Positions 34,040-45,415 of a stretch of DNA of 64,000 nt are shown here, piece after piece. The stretch is taken from NCBI GenBank assembly GCA_039602395.1, contig JBCNJP010000017.1, positions 25,068,275 through 25,132,274 on the forward strand. Reading direction: 5' to 3'. A program made the position numbers and the translations under genes. The notes under the pieces are model-generated. The model searched no databases. It was given only the letters and a program-made list of their open reading frames with translations, and was not told the DNA's origin. The stretch comes from Deinandra increscens subsp. villosa. Its lineage: Eukaryota > Streptophyta > Magnoliopsida > Asterales > Asteraceae. The stretch's first letter is position 1. Every line of letters starts with the position of its first letter.

Positions 34040-34926
34040 TACAAGGATCGCATTTGGGTGCCTCTCCATGGAAGCCTTCGAGATCTGGTGATGGACGAAG
34101 CTCACAAGTCTCGATACTCGGTCCATCCCGGTTCGGATAAAATGTACCAAGATCTGAAAGGATTATACTGGTGGCCCAAGATGAAAGCTGACATTGCTAC
34201 CTATGTCAGTAAGTGTTTAACATGCTCAAAGGTCAAAGCAGAACATCGTAAGCCTCCAGGATTATTGCAGCAACCGACGATTCCTGAATGGAAATGGGAG
34301 GAAATATCGATGGATTTCATCACGGGACTGCCCCGTACTCCTCGTGGAAATGACATGATTTGGGTCATTGTGGATAGATTAACGAAATCTGCCCATTTCA
34401 TAGCCCTCAAGGAAAGTGACAAGACTGACAAGTTGGCACAAATCTACATTGACGAGATCGTCAAGCTCCACGGAGTGCCCTTGTCTATTATCTCCGATCG
34501 AGACCCCAGATTTGCTTCACACTTTTGGAGATCACTACAATCAGCCCTAGGTACTCGTTTGGATATGAGTACCGCATACCACCCGCAGACAGATGGCCAA
34601 ACTGAACGTACAATCCAGACTCTCGAGGATATGCTCCGAGCATGTGTAATGGATTTCGGAAAGAACTGGGAAACTCACTTGGCATTGGTCGAGTTCTCCT
34701 ACAACAACAGCTACCATTCCAGTATTGGAGCCGCTCCCTTTGAGGCCCTCTAAGGACGGAAGTGTAGATCACCGTTCTGTTGGGCCGAAGTCGGTGATAG
34801 CCAACTCACTGGACCAGAGATGGTGTATGAAAAGACAGAAAGAATTGTGCAAATCAGAAACCGTATGAAAACCGCGAGAGACCGACAAAAGAGTTATGCA
34901 GACAAACGTAGAAGGCCATTAGAATT
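34040..34926 (+). pseudogene. Integrase core of element II
   Basis: The zinc module HKSRYSVHPG...CLTCSKVK is followed by the D-D-E core (MDFITGLP, ISDRDPRF, TERTIQ). A TAA at 34751-34753, after APFEAL, interrupts the frame, but it is readable past it (GRKCRSPFCWAEVG...). The gene is then split at KRRRPLEF by the solo LTR and resumes at 37100. Confidence 0.9.
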
Positions 34927-37099
34927 TGTAACATCCGTATATTTCAAAAACTCAGAAACTCGACCCGCATTAAGATCCAAGTTTTAAGCCCAATTCTCAA
35001 CATCATGAATGTTGGATTACTTTATTATATATGATAATACTCTGAAAATGATGAACGTGGGCGAAAACCGCGTGCGAAACCGAGTTATAACGAAGCGGGA
35101 ATCGCGAAAACAATTTTGATATTTGTTGTTGTGTTACTAGTCGCGAATTTCGTCCCACATTGTCCGACCAGCGAAATTTTCACTCCTTATACACCTATAA
35201 ATACCTCTTCTAGGTCCCTTATAGCTTCCAACTCCTAGTTTGAGTATAAACAAGTGGAATAACCAAATTTTGGTGGTTCCACAAGTACAATACCCCTTCG
35301 GGTGTTGTGCTTAGTAGTTTTTTTATGCTCTCAGCGAGGAGGTGCTGCCCTTCAAGCTCGTCTCGTTTGAAAAGCTTCTTTGAGGTAATTCTTCTTCTTT
35401 TTCTTTCTTTGTTTCCTTTATTTCTTTCCATTCGTTATTCGCTTATTTATCGCTTTATTAGTTTAATTAGTTTAGTTTAGGTTCTTAGTTAGGTGCTTTA
35501 GGCTCGTTTAGGTAGCCTTGCTAAGGCTCGTTCTTAGAACGCCTAACATTGTTAAGGCGTGTCCTTTGGACAGCCTAGCTTTGCAAAGGCACGTCATTAG
35601 GATGTGTTGCCTTGCTTAGGCCGATTTAGGCCTATTGTAGCCCTTGTAGAGGCTCGTTAGGCCAACGAGTCTAAACTATCATGTCCAGTTTCATCTATAT
35701 TCTTCTAATCGAAAAGTCAACGATTTTATGCATGAAAAGATTGGGGATTAAGGCTTGTTCTTCACAAATCAACAATTAAACTAATTTTTAATCATTCTAA
35801 TATGTAATTAAGGTTTTGGAACATAAACTCATTTTTAAGAATTTCAAATAGATTAGAAATCGATCTCTGTTTAACAACATATTTAGTGATGGTACTTGAG
35901 ATGCGAATGACATGTAGTAACTGGAAGGGTGAAACCACCGGTAGTTGGGGTCTCTGTCAAAAGGATAAGTGTTCGCATAAATCCCATAGTCGGACCTGGA
36001 TACTTACCTGGGATGCCCCGATGAGAGTGTCATAACCTATTAGGCCAAAGCATGTCTAGTAACGTTTAAGGTATTGTTACTCTTAAAAGTTAACATTTTT
36101 TCAAACTTCAATTTATAACATTAAAACTCATCCCCCAAATGCATAAGAGTTTAGAATCCCATATTCCAATATTCATGTTGTCCCCTTCTATTCTTTTAGG
36201 ATGAAACTTTGGGACTAATCCATTCACTTTCTTTTTCGCTCCATGGACTTAACTTCTAATCCAAGTGAGTAATCCTTGCCCCTTTTCTCATTTTCTCATT
36301 TTGGGGTTGCAACATGTATCATATTTCAAAGTGTTGTCTTTCAAGTTTATCATTTACCATGCGTATGTGATCTATGTGTGAATTACGTGTTATGTGACTT
36401 CTAGCATGATTTGTTAATATGTGATTTTCAAAGGCAATCATGTTTATCAAAGGTTTTCATGTTTATCATTGGATGTCAAGTATGTCATGGTTTTCATGTC
36501 TTTCATTTGGCATAAACATTAACGTAAGGCCTGGGGTAATCAAGGTAGATCTATCGGTTGACAACCCACTCAACTTGACCGGTTCGGCGTTGGGTGTTTG
36601 GAGCCTATTTCATTATTTCATATAGTCTAACCTGCGGGTTAGAGAATCTATCATTTGTCATTGAGGTTTGTTTATGCCTATTATTTCTTGTTGTCATTTT
36701 ATATCAATAATTTTGGTTATGCCTAGTCTTTCATGTTGTCAATATCTTCTAGCATGTTATATATTTCACTTACTCTATCATATGACACGTAACGCATGTT
36801 TTTCAAATATATGTTATGTATTAAACTTGTGGTTACTCACCAACTATTTATAGTTGACCCCCTTTATTTTATACATGTTGCAGGCTATGATGTTGATGTT
36901 TCAAGATGCTATCACATAGGGCTTTTGGACCTATATTAACAAATAAATTGTATATATTATCAATATGTGGTGCATTGTTTTATCTTTCAATGTTATCAAT
37001 GAAATTCATTATTTAACTATTGTCACTAAATTAGTTGTCATGAGCTTATGGGCAATCTAATCATGCCCCGACGTTTCCGCCGTCGGTTGGGGTGTGATA
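34927..37099 (+). mobile_element. Solo LTR inserted in integrase of element II
   Basis: A 2173-bp LTR, TGTAACATCC...GGTGTGATA, flanked by the perfect duplication GAATT (34922-34926 and 37100-37104). The last bases are TA instead of CA, presumably a C-to-T change. A TATA box CTATAAATA lies at 35195-35203. There is no internal region, so LTR-LTR recombination removed the body. Its family is not represented elsewhere in the window. Near the end, GACG...CGTC-type arms occur (37068-37086). Confidence 0.9.
35195..35203 (+). promoter_or_regulatory. TATA box of the solo LTR
   Basis: CTATAAATA about 270 bp into the LTR, followed by a T/C-rich leader (35390-35440). This fits a plus-strand LTR promoter. 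Confidence 0.55.
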
Positions 37100-37558
37100 G
37101 AATTCGAGGTGGGCGACCGTGTACTGTTGAAAGTCTCGCCCTGGAAAGGTGTTGTGCGTTTTGAAAAGCGCGGAAAGTTAAACCCCCGCTACATAGGACC
37201 TTTCCCGATAACGGAAAAGATCGGAACGGTGGCGTATCGTTTGGACTTGCCACCTGAGCTGGATGGGGTACACAACGTGTTTCACGTTTCAAATCTGAAG
37301 AAGTGTCTGGCTGATGACACTCTAGTAGTTCCACTCGAGGAGCTCCACATCGACGAGCAACTCCGATTTATAGAACAACCCGTTGAGATAATGGGACGCG
37401 AAGAAAAAGCATTGAAGCGAAGCAAGATCCCAATTATCAAGGTCAGATGGCAATCAAAACGTGGACCGGAGTTCACGTGGGAACGGGAAGACTAGATGAG
37501 AAAGAAATATCCTCACCTGTTCGACCAAGCCTCCGCATCAACCCAAGGTACTAGCTAA
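37100..37558 (+). pseudogene. Integrase C-terminus and chromodomain of element II
   Basis: Resumes after the solo LTR with EFEVGDRVLLKVSPWKG and the GPF module, then a chromodomain containing PVEIMGREEKALKRSKIPII and RGPEFTWERED. An in-frame TAG at 37493-37495 follows ERED; the same frame is readable for about 20 more codons (KKYPHLF) to a TAA at 37556-37558. The aromatic and acidic residues of the chromodomain are present before the stop. The position of the stop resembles, but is not identical to, the TAG in element I. Confidence 0.9.
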
Positions 37559-37581
37559 TTTTCGGGACGAAAATTCCTTAA

Positions 37582-37592
37582 CATGGGGAGGC
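37582..37592 (+). other. Polypurine tract of element II
   Basis: CATGGGGAGGC directly before the 3' LTR, after the chromovirus signature TTCGGGACGAAAATTC (37561-37576). Confidence 0.85.
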
Positions 37593-40246
37593 TGTGACAA
37601 CTGTAACTTCCCAAGTTAACTCCGTTAAGTTTTTCCGTTAGTTCCGTTAACGAACCCGAGACCCGTTATTTGTATGATTACATGTTTATTCATGATTACT
37701 TGCTAATTAATATTAGTAACTTGTTTCGTGAACTTATTTCGTGATCTTATGTGTTAGTTGTGAACATTTGCATTTTTATGCGAAACCGGGCTTCGCGCGA
37801 AATTTGGATTTTTATGTATAAATGATTAATTTATATAATCCGATTAAATCTTACATGTTAAATGAGTTAAAAACACTTATAAACATTTTTAGAAATTTTA
37901 CGTTACGACTTTTTAGTAAAAACCCACTTAAATGAGCTTTATGCTTGATTTGTTTAAAAATGAAGTTGAGGGACCAAATGTGCAACTTTTAAAACTAAAG
38001 AAATCTGCACAAAACTCCTCCCCCACCCCCATTCACATTCATATCTCCCTCCTCCCTCCCCTTGCTTACGGATCCAAACACACACACACACACACTTCAA
38101 AATTTCGACCCCCATCCTCAAATCAAGCAAGGATTCAAGGTTTCTAGCTTCCCCAAGGCTCAAGAACGCTAAAGGAAGCTTCTTCTCCATCTCATCCTTC
38201 TCCATTTTCTTTTTCTTCAAGGTTTGTAAAAACCCTAAAACCTTGAATCCGAAATTGTTGGTTGCATGTGTGTTTTTGTGTGTTTATATGCTAAAAGGAG
38301 TGTTGTTATACTCATATTTCATGTTCTAGGTTGAGATATGCTAGATGTTAATTTGGGACAGATTTGAACTCAGGTTTAGGGTTGGAAATTGGGTTAAATT
38401 TCTGCTATGAATGCTCTTGTATGATTGTTGGGTGTTTGGCTATGAAATTTGGGTGTAATGTGCTTAGATGCTAGCTACTTGATGAGATTTTGATATGAAT
38501 ATGGTATGATCTTGTTAGTACCAGAGATTATATGTTATCTTAATTATAAACTTGTTGGTAGGTGTTAAATTGATCAAATGTTAGCATAGAATTGAAATTC
38601 TAAACGTTTTGCGAACTTAAGAATTTTGACAGCTTTGACGAGAATTTTTGGTCAACTTGCAGCTGTCATAACTTGCTCAATTTTTAACGAAATCAGTTGA
38701 TTATTTTTCCCTAGTAAAGTAGGATGTCTTAGCTTTACAACTGCTACTCGCACACTTTCTAAAACCTCCGTTTGGTTAGTCAAAACACAGCTGCAAGTCG
38801 GGTACTCAAAGCTGTCATTTTCTATGAAAAGCGGACTTTTCAATTTGGTTGAGCATGTTAACCTTGTTTTATTGACGAGTTTGCTATTTGTAGATGATGT
38901 TTATATATTGAAAGTAAGATCTGGAAATTTGGGTTTATAAATTCAAAGTTTTGAGTGAGTTATGCAAGTTTTCATTTTACCTTGATTTGTTTGCTAAATG
39001 CCAAAAGTGCCAACTTCGGACGTGCATAACTTTCTCATACCTTAACCTTTTTACTTGATTCTTTCTGCAACAAATCCTAATTGATATGTAGTATATGCCT
39101 ATAAAATTTAAGGAGTTAACTCCAAGAATTATGGATTTTAGCTATGCCACTAGTTAGGTGTTTGAAATTTGACTTTCTGGGTCAACTTTGACATAAATTG
39201 CAATTTCTTGATTTTCTCCCAATTTGGGACTTGTATGTGCATTGTGTGACTTGTAAGATCGCATGAAACATGTTTATGTGCTTATGTTCTAGTTTCGTCC
39301 TCGCAACACCTTCTAATTTCATTAGGCCATATTTATCCGAATAGGTCGACTTTGACTAACCTGTTGAACCAAATGCTAGGTACCAGTGCACCCTAAGGTG
39401 AGTTTCACTTACTATTATTGTTATATCCGGTTTAGGATGAAAACGAACAGATAGTTGCATCAGGTAAAGGATGGCAACCCAACGGTAAAGGTATTTCTTT
39501 ACTTGAGTAAATTTCCGACAAAATATCATATGTTGCACTGAATTGCTTTATTTATAAAAAGTCCTTACATTCGAGCCGTTAATATACAGTAGCGAGGTAA
39601 TGTTGAGTAGTACTACTAGGGATTGACACCCCCGCTCAGCGGTGCACGGGATGCACCCTCCCGACTGGCGGTCGGACTGAGATCAATGTTAGCCTAACCA
39701 CCGTGATCTGGATAGACACGGGAAGGCAAGATTCATAGGTATCCCCTATCAAAACATTGTCAGCTTCGGTTACGAATAATTCAGGTGGACATAACTATAG
39801 GCTAGCTACCTACGATATGGAATTTTACTGGTCCTATGATTAATGATTGTGTTTTACCCTTCTTTATTCATACATTGGGTCTGCATGTGACGTGTAGACC
39901 GCTTTAGTGAACTCACCAGCCTTGGCTGACACTTGATTGTTGAATTCTTTTCAGGTCGTTAGGTGGATCATGGACGGCACTAGAGGCGGTAGTACTTCCT
40001 ATGGATACCCCTTTTGGAAAGCCCGGAATTCTCAAACATTTAAATCCATCGTTTTGTAACACCATAACTGCAAACTTTATTTATGCTTCCGCTGAACTGT
40101 TAAACTTACTGTTTTGGACTGTAACTTAAACTTTATGTTAACTTATAAACTCTGTTATGGTTTGGTTGTAACTAAAGTCTGGGGTCCTGGTCTGGATCAC
40201 ACCCCACACGGTTATACTCCGTTAGTGGAAATCGGGGGATGTGAGA
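37593..40246 (+). repeat. 3' LTR of element II
   Basis: A 2654-bp partner of 27488-30142. The terminus reads GGGGGATGTGAGA instead of GGGGGTGTGACA, one inserted base and one substitution, and is followed by TCATA. Confidence 0.93.
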
Positions 40247-40251
40247 TCATA

Positions 40252-41207
40252 TTCATATGTTTGTACTTTACGAATGTGACATTCAGCAAACAATTCTTCA
40301 AGAACACTTTCTCTTTTCTTCTTGTAAATCTCAACATCTTTAGTCAAAACTTCATTCTTATCACGATATATAACATTTTCATCTTGAAGCATAGAAATCT
40401 TGTTTGAAGCTTTTCAACAGTAGCAGCAGTTTCAACAATAAGAGCATTAGCCTTTTCATACTTTTGTAGAACCGGATAACTCTTCTTGAATAATGCTTCA
40501 AAATCGGCAGCAACATCTTTAGCTTCTTCACATTCTTTAGCCAAAACTTTCTTTTCTTTTATCAAAGTCTTATTAATCTTAACAAGTTGTGCACACTTTG
40601 AACATACGAATAAATTTCCATTCTGAATTTCTTCTATGTCACTTTCATCCCCTTTGTCATATATAACACTAGAACTTGTTTCAGAATCAGAATCAGAATC
40701 AGAATCAGAATCATTGACACAACCCTCAATTTGTTCAGTCTTGAAAACTATATCACAATTCTTTTTGTCTGACAAATCATTACTTTCAGATCCTAAACCA
40801 CTAGATGCTGAATCGTATGATTTTGAATCAGAAGAATCTGAGACATCCTTCATAGTCTTAATATTTGCAAATATCTCACCTTTATCTAGCAAATCAGTCC
40901 ATTTATCCTTAGTAGTATAACCCACTGTGAGTTCAAGAAATAACTCTTTTGAGAGAGCATTTTCAATAATGTCTCTGGCTTTAGTTTCATTATATGTATA
41001 ATCCCTTTGTTCTAAAGATAGATGTCGAGGAAGTATTACATCTCCTCTTGTATTAGTAGGCCATTTGAATTGCTTATCAATTATCTCCCAAAACTCTTTG
41101 AAATGTTTGTTGATATAAATTTCAAAATCGACTTTCCATTCATGATAATCTTCCCATTTCATCAATGTAGGTAACATAAGACTAGCTTGTGATGTACTCA
41201 TTTTCAA
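40252..41207 (-). pseudogene. Gag of the gag-only copia element, N-terminal part
   Basis: Starts at ATG 41207 (MKMSTSQASLMLPTLMKWED). The N-terminal domain (WEDYHEWKVDFEIYINKHF and later ELTVGYTTKDKWTDL) resembles the gag-type domain of copia elements. It is followed by a Ser/Asp-rich acidic stretch with a pure (DS)n run near 40683-40712, a CSKCAQL patch and a coiled-coil-like Lys/Glu region. A one-base frameshift lies near 40395-40410, after EKLQTR; beyond it the second phase reads through to the insertion point at 40252. The remainder is at 26256-27482. Confidence 0.8.
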
Positions 41208-41473
41208 ACAATTTATGAAAAATCAATTCAATATGCTTAAATCACTTTTTACCAAAGCCGAAAACTAACACTCCAAAAACTTCAGACTCAAAAAAACGAA
41301 AGTCTTCCAAGAAGATTTTGGGGGTCAAACCGGAGGGTACTGGCCGTTAGGCAGTAAAAGTATAGATCTCCCCGAGAGGAACATTTTGACTTGTATTAGC
41401 TCCCGTAACTCTTTACGGTTCTCAAGTTACGTCAGTTTTCGTGAAACACTCAAAATCTTGAATACTATTTGTC

Positions 41474-41680
41474 CGAACTTGATCCGAACCTCGTACGAAC
41501 CACCTCCGAACTTTTCCCGAACTTAGACTTGACCGAACTCCCTCCGAACCTCACCTTCGGAAGAGTCAAACCAACTTGGACCAATCTAGTGCCGAACTCT
41601 GTCCGAACTGTTACCGAACAAGCCCCGAACTCTCACCGAACCTAGGAAATGACCGAACGCCGTCCGAACCTCGAGTTCGG
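41474..41680. repeat. 11-bp-phased CCGAAC array in the copia leader
   Basis: CGAAC starts at 41474, 41485, 41496, 41507 and 41518; then 41534 and 41545 (with an inverted TTCGG at 41556); then 41593, 41604, 41615, 41626 and 41637; then 41654 and 41665 (inverted TTCGG at 41676). Within each block the step is exactly 11 bp. Sequence between cores varies. The array is in the leader between primer site and gag and reads GTTCGG on the transcribed (minus) sense. Confidence 0.92.
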
Positions 41681-41943
41681 AGCGGTTACTCCGAAGTTAT
41701 CCAAACCTCCGACGAGACCAAGCTCACTCGACACCATTTTCTCGATTTTCAGTGTTTTTGACTAGAATTTTCGACAAGAATTCAAGCAAACTCGAAAGAA
41801 ACGAATTAGGAATGAATTATTTGACGTGAAGCACACTCGAGAAGATCAAACGATCTAAAAAATAAATGACATTTTCGCAAAAACGTAAATTTTGACTCAA
41901 AACTCCGAAAACAGAGATTTCCGACTAGTAGAACAAACCAAAT

Positions 41944-41955
41944 GCTCTGATACCA
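41944..41955 (-). other. Primer binding site of the gag-only copia element
   Basis: Minus-strand TGGTATCAGAGC, matching initiator-Met tRNA, two bases from the LTR border at 41958. Confidence 0.88.
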
Positions 41956-41957
41956 CT

Positions 41958-43417
41958 TGAACTTGCGTGAGCGTGTGGATCGTCTACTTAATCGTTATGA
42001 AATCAATGTAATATGAGTTGGAATATAAAGAGTAAATTGATGTTAGTCCAATTTGTCGTTATTATTGTGTTTAATTTGTTATATTTATTTACAATAATGG
42101 TTGGATTACATGGCATTTTCACGGGTTTTTGTATTGTGAGGTACCACGAGCTTAAGTAGCTAACAATGGAGTTTTATGAAGAACTGGAAGCTGCTGGTAC
42201 AAGGATCGAGAATCGAGCGGGAACGAGTGAAGACTTAGAAGAAAATTAAGAAAAGTTCCTGAAATGAAGACCTGGGCGGTACGCCCAGGGTTGCAGAGAT
42301 TAGGGCGGTACGCCCTGAAAGATAGAGAAGCAGCCGGCAGATTAAGTCCGGGCGGTACGCCCAGAGTGAAGAATTTTGGGGCGGTACGCCCCGATCCAGT
42401 CGGCAGAAGATGTAGATTAGGGTTTTCTATTTAAACTTGTTCCTTAAGATTTTGTCATTCATGCATTGTTTTAGACGACCAGAGGCTTAGGGTTTGCGAT
42501 TTCCACCATTGTTTTGGAGATTTTGAAGCATTCTAATCATTCGGTACGTTATTTTAATGCAATCTTTCAATAAAATCATGTTTGTTTCATTAGCCATGTC
42601 CGGCTAATCCACCACTAACCGCTTTTGGTGATTGGTTGGTGGATTCGTTCTATGATTAACCTATTTCTTAACTAGTTATTCCAGAATACTTGCTACCGTT
42701 GAATACCCGCATGCGGAATTGTTAAAATTAACTAGTAATCTAGGGTTTTAGTGGTCCACTGTTTATTGATCTAGCACTTTCTTGCGGCAGGACTAATCAG
42801 CCCATTAGGAAACTAGGTTATTAGGTCAAGGAAGCAATTGGGGGGCATGTCTATGTGTCACGGTTAAGGAATTAGGTTATTCTAGATCGGTAGCCAACCA
42901 GGATCCAGAAGTGGTTAGATTTGTCTCATTTGAATTAAGTCAATTTTCTAGGTTAAAGTTAGTTACTTTATTAGTTAGTTCACCCAATCAATCAAAACAG
43001 CTAAGTGGCAAAGTAGGTAATTTTAGGTTAATCAGTAATTTTAGTTAATTTAGTTAATCAACTCATCAATTTCCACATATTCCCTAGGTTCGATAACCCT
43101 AACTTCCACTACTACAAAATTAATCTAGGTTGGGGATTTGAAACGGCCTGACAAACCGTTATCATAAATACAAATGACTTGTATTAATCACAGAGATGAC
43201 TACAGAGTACACTGAGAATATATGACTCGGAAGCTGCTAAAATCTATTACAAGATTGCTATTTATACACATGAAATCTCGCTGGTCCGAACCTCAGGTTC
43301 GGACCTGTTCGGCCCTGTCTGAACTCTAGGTTCAGCCTGAGTTCGGACCACAGCATACTTGAACGTTTCGTCTTGTATTCGATACTTCACATGACGATCT
43401 AGGACCATGTATCAACA
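41958..43417 (-). repeat. 5' LTR of the gag-only copia element, split by an Athila solo LTR
   Basis: The LTR consists of 41958-42037 and 43170-43417 (about 328 bp), interrupted by 42038-43164. It matches 24322-24639. A TATA box (plus CTATTTATA) is at 43258-43266, and phased CCGAAC/GTTCGG motifs lie near 43287-43347. The distal portion is present a second time at 53968-54220. Confidence 0.9.
42038..43164 (+). mobile_element. Complete Athila-type solo LTR (LTR A)
   Basis: A 1127-bp LTR, TGATGTTAG...CCGTTATCA, with the perfect duplication TAAAT on both sides (42033-42037 and 43165-43169). The empty site is visible in the sister copia LTR at 24397-24401. It carries four GGGCGGTACGCCC motifs (42274-42392). 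It is nearly identical to LTR C (52840-53967). Confidence 0.93.
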
Positions 43418-44177
43418 ATAATCAATTAGACGGCATGTCGACCATGGGATGCTATGGCGTCAAAATGAATATAGTACAATTGACCATCCTCTATCCGTCG
43501 TGGCCTATACCCGATTGTTTTGCGCGCACTCGCCAATAGAGTCTTCCCGTAAAATATAAATAAAGATGAACCCAACCATGGGGTTGCGATGTGTCAAAGG
43601 GCAAAATGTCGTCCTTTATGAGGGTGTCCCAAAATACATGGACACAAGGACGTGGGGGAATTATCCCTAAATAGGGCTATCCATTTTACCCGCAGTCCTA
43701 TACCAAGGACTAAGATTGTGTACGTGTGAGACTAGCAGGGGTAAGTATCACTAGTCCGAACATATGTGTTATCGTGTATCGAACATCCAATATACAATCA
43801 AGCACGATAAATTGAACAAAAGAGCATACGATAATGTAGTAAATACATGTTGAAACGAAAGGAATATCAATTACCCGAAAAATATAAAAAGGTAAAAAGG
43901 GGAAGTAAGTGAAACTCACCTAAGCATTTGCATTTCCAAAATTGCTTGGGTTTCCTTGATTTCCAATACTTTGCACCTTTAGTAACTTTAGACCAATTCA
44001 GTTATAGGTTTAGGTTACTAACCCATCGTTTGCGTTTCCATGTTCGATTGAGATTCTACTTAGCTCTATGATCGAGTGGTTAAGTGAATCTAGTGATAGA
44101 TATTCATGTGTGTTTCCAATGTGACTTTTCAATTATGTTGAAATATGATGACATCGTGTTATGAGTGAGAACATGGC
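43165..44177. other. First copy of a 1-kb flank, duplicated at 53968-54980
   Basis: Holds the rest of the copia 5' LTR (to 43417) and 760 bp of LTR X (43418-44177). It ends abruptly at ACATGGC, where an Athila LTR begins in mid-sequence. The copy at 53968-54980 differs by only a few bases (for example GTAGTAAAT versus GTAATAAAT) and continues normally after 54980. Confidence 0.92.
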
Positions 44178-45035
44178 GGTACGCCCTGAAAGATAGAGAA
44201 GCAGCCGGCAGATTAAGTCCGGGCGGTACGCCCAGAGTGAAGAATTTTGGGGCGGTACGCCCCGATCCAGTCGGCAGAAGATGTAGATTAGGGTTTTCTA
44301 TTTAAACTTGTTCCTTAAGATTTTGTCATTCATGCATTGTTTTAGACGACCGGAGGCTTAGGGTTTGCGATTTCCACCATTGTTTTGGAGATTTTGAAGC
44401 ATTCTAATCATTCGGTACGTTATTTTAATGCAATCTTTCAATAAAATCATGTTTGTTTCATTAGCCATGTCCGGCTAATCCACCACTAACCGCTTTTGGT
44501 GATTGGTTGGTGGATTCGTTCTATGATTAACCTATTTCTTAACTAGTTATTCCGGAATACTTGCTACCGTTGAATACCCGCATGCGGAATTGTTAAAATT
44601 AACTAGTAATCTAGGGTTTTAGTGGTCCACTGTTTATTGATCTAGCACTTTCTTGCGGCAGGACTAATCAGCCCATTAGGAAACTAGGTTATTAGGTCAA
44701 GGAAGCAATTGGTGGGCATGTCTATGTGTCACGGTTAAGGAATTAGGTTATTCTAGATCGGTAGCCAACCAGGATCCAGAAGTGGTTAGATTTGTCTCAT
44801 TTGAATTAAGTCAATTTTCTAGGTTAAAGTTAGTTACTTTATTAGTTAGTTCACCCAATCAATCAAAACAGCTAAGTGGCAAAGTAGGTAATTTTAGGTG
44901 AATCAGTAATTTTAGTTAATTTAGTTAATCAACTCATCAATTTCCACATATTCCCTAGGTTCGATAACCCTAACTTCCACTACTACAAAATTAATCTAGG
45001 TTGGGGATTTGAAACGGCCTGACAAACCGTTATCA
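44175..45035 (+). repeat. LTR B: 5'-truncated Athila LTR
   Basis: 861 bp corresponding to LTR A from 42304 onward. The junction shares only GGC (44175-44177) between the flank (ACATGGC) and the LTR (GGCGGTACG), suggesting microhomology-mediated joining. Confidence 0.9.
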
Positions 45036-45038
45036 AAT

Positions 45039-45056
45039 TGGCGCCGTTGCCGGGGA
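45039..45056 (+). other. Primer binding site of the Athila element
   Basis: TGGCGCCGTTGCCGGGGA, the Asp-tRNA-type primer site typical of Athila elements, three bases after the LTR. Confidence 0.9.
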
Positions 45057-45415
45057 ATTAGTGCGCCTATTGATTCGTTGATTTTAGTTAATTTTTGTTA
45101 ATTCGCATTTTTTTTATTTAATTTTTCAAAAAATTCCAAAAAACCCAAAAATAGTGTTTTTATTCCAGTAATTAATTTCTGCATCTAAAAAAAAAAAAAA
45201 TAGTGTTTCCGAATTTCTTTTTGGGGCGGTACGCCTAGGATTTCCAATTCTGGGGCGGTACGCCTTGGAGCTAAAATCACAGAAAGTTTTCAAATTTTTG
45301 ACCGTCCAAGTTTCGATTTTTTCTGTTTTATTGCATTATTTACACCCCCTGGAACAGTGCTACGTAATTGGTTTGCTCTTTTGTGACCAATTTTGCAGGT
45401 TTTAGGTGATTGTGC

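Larger units (their letters stand above)
27488..40246 (+). mobile_element. Chromovirus element II inserted in a copia gag
   Basis: A plus-strand Ty3/gypsy element with LTRs of about 2.65 kb, initiator-Met primer site, gag, protease, reverse transcriptase, RNase H, integrase, chromodomain and polypurine tract. The target duplication is TCATA (27483-27487 and 40247-40251); excising the element restores the copia gag reading (…HIRKVQTYE | YDELNVKFIK…). It is interrupted by a solo LTR at 34927-37099. Coding sequence has many frameshifts and stops, yet the LTRs look about 99% alike by eye. Confidence 0.93.
24322..43417 (-). mobile_element. Gag-only Ty1/copia element (TR-GAG type) carrying two nested insertions
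   Basis: A minus-strand element with short LTRs (24322-24639 and 41958-43417, the latter interrupted), an initiator-Met primer site, a leader with a phased motif array, a gag gene and a polypurine tract. No protease, integrase or reverse transcriptase exists between gag and the 3' LTR. The flanking 5 bp are GTAAT (24317-24321) and ATAAT (43418-43422), one mismatch. Removing the chromovirus 27488-40246 with one TCATA copy rejoins the gag frame. LTR elements with only gag are known as TR-GAGs; the family name is inference. Confidence 0.85.

Noticed and set aside
43710..43919. Minus-strand frame repeated at 54513-54722 as a possible conserved gene
   Set aside because: Identity is explained by the duplicated flank; the sequence is LTR X without a protein family pattern.
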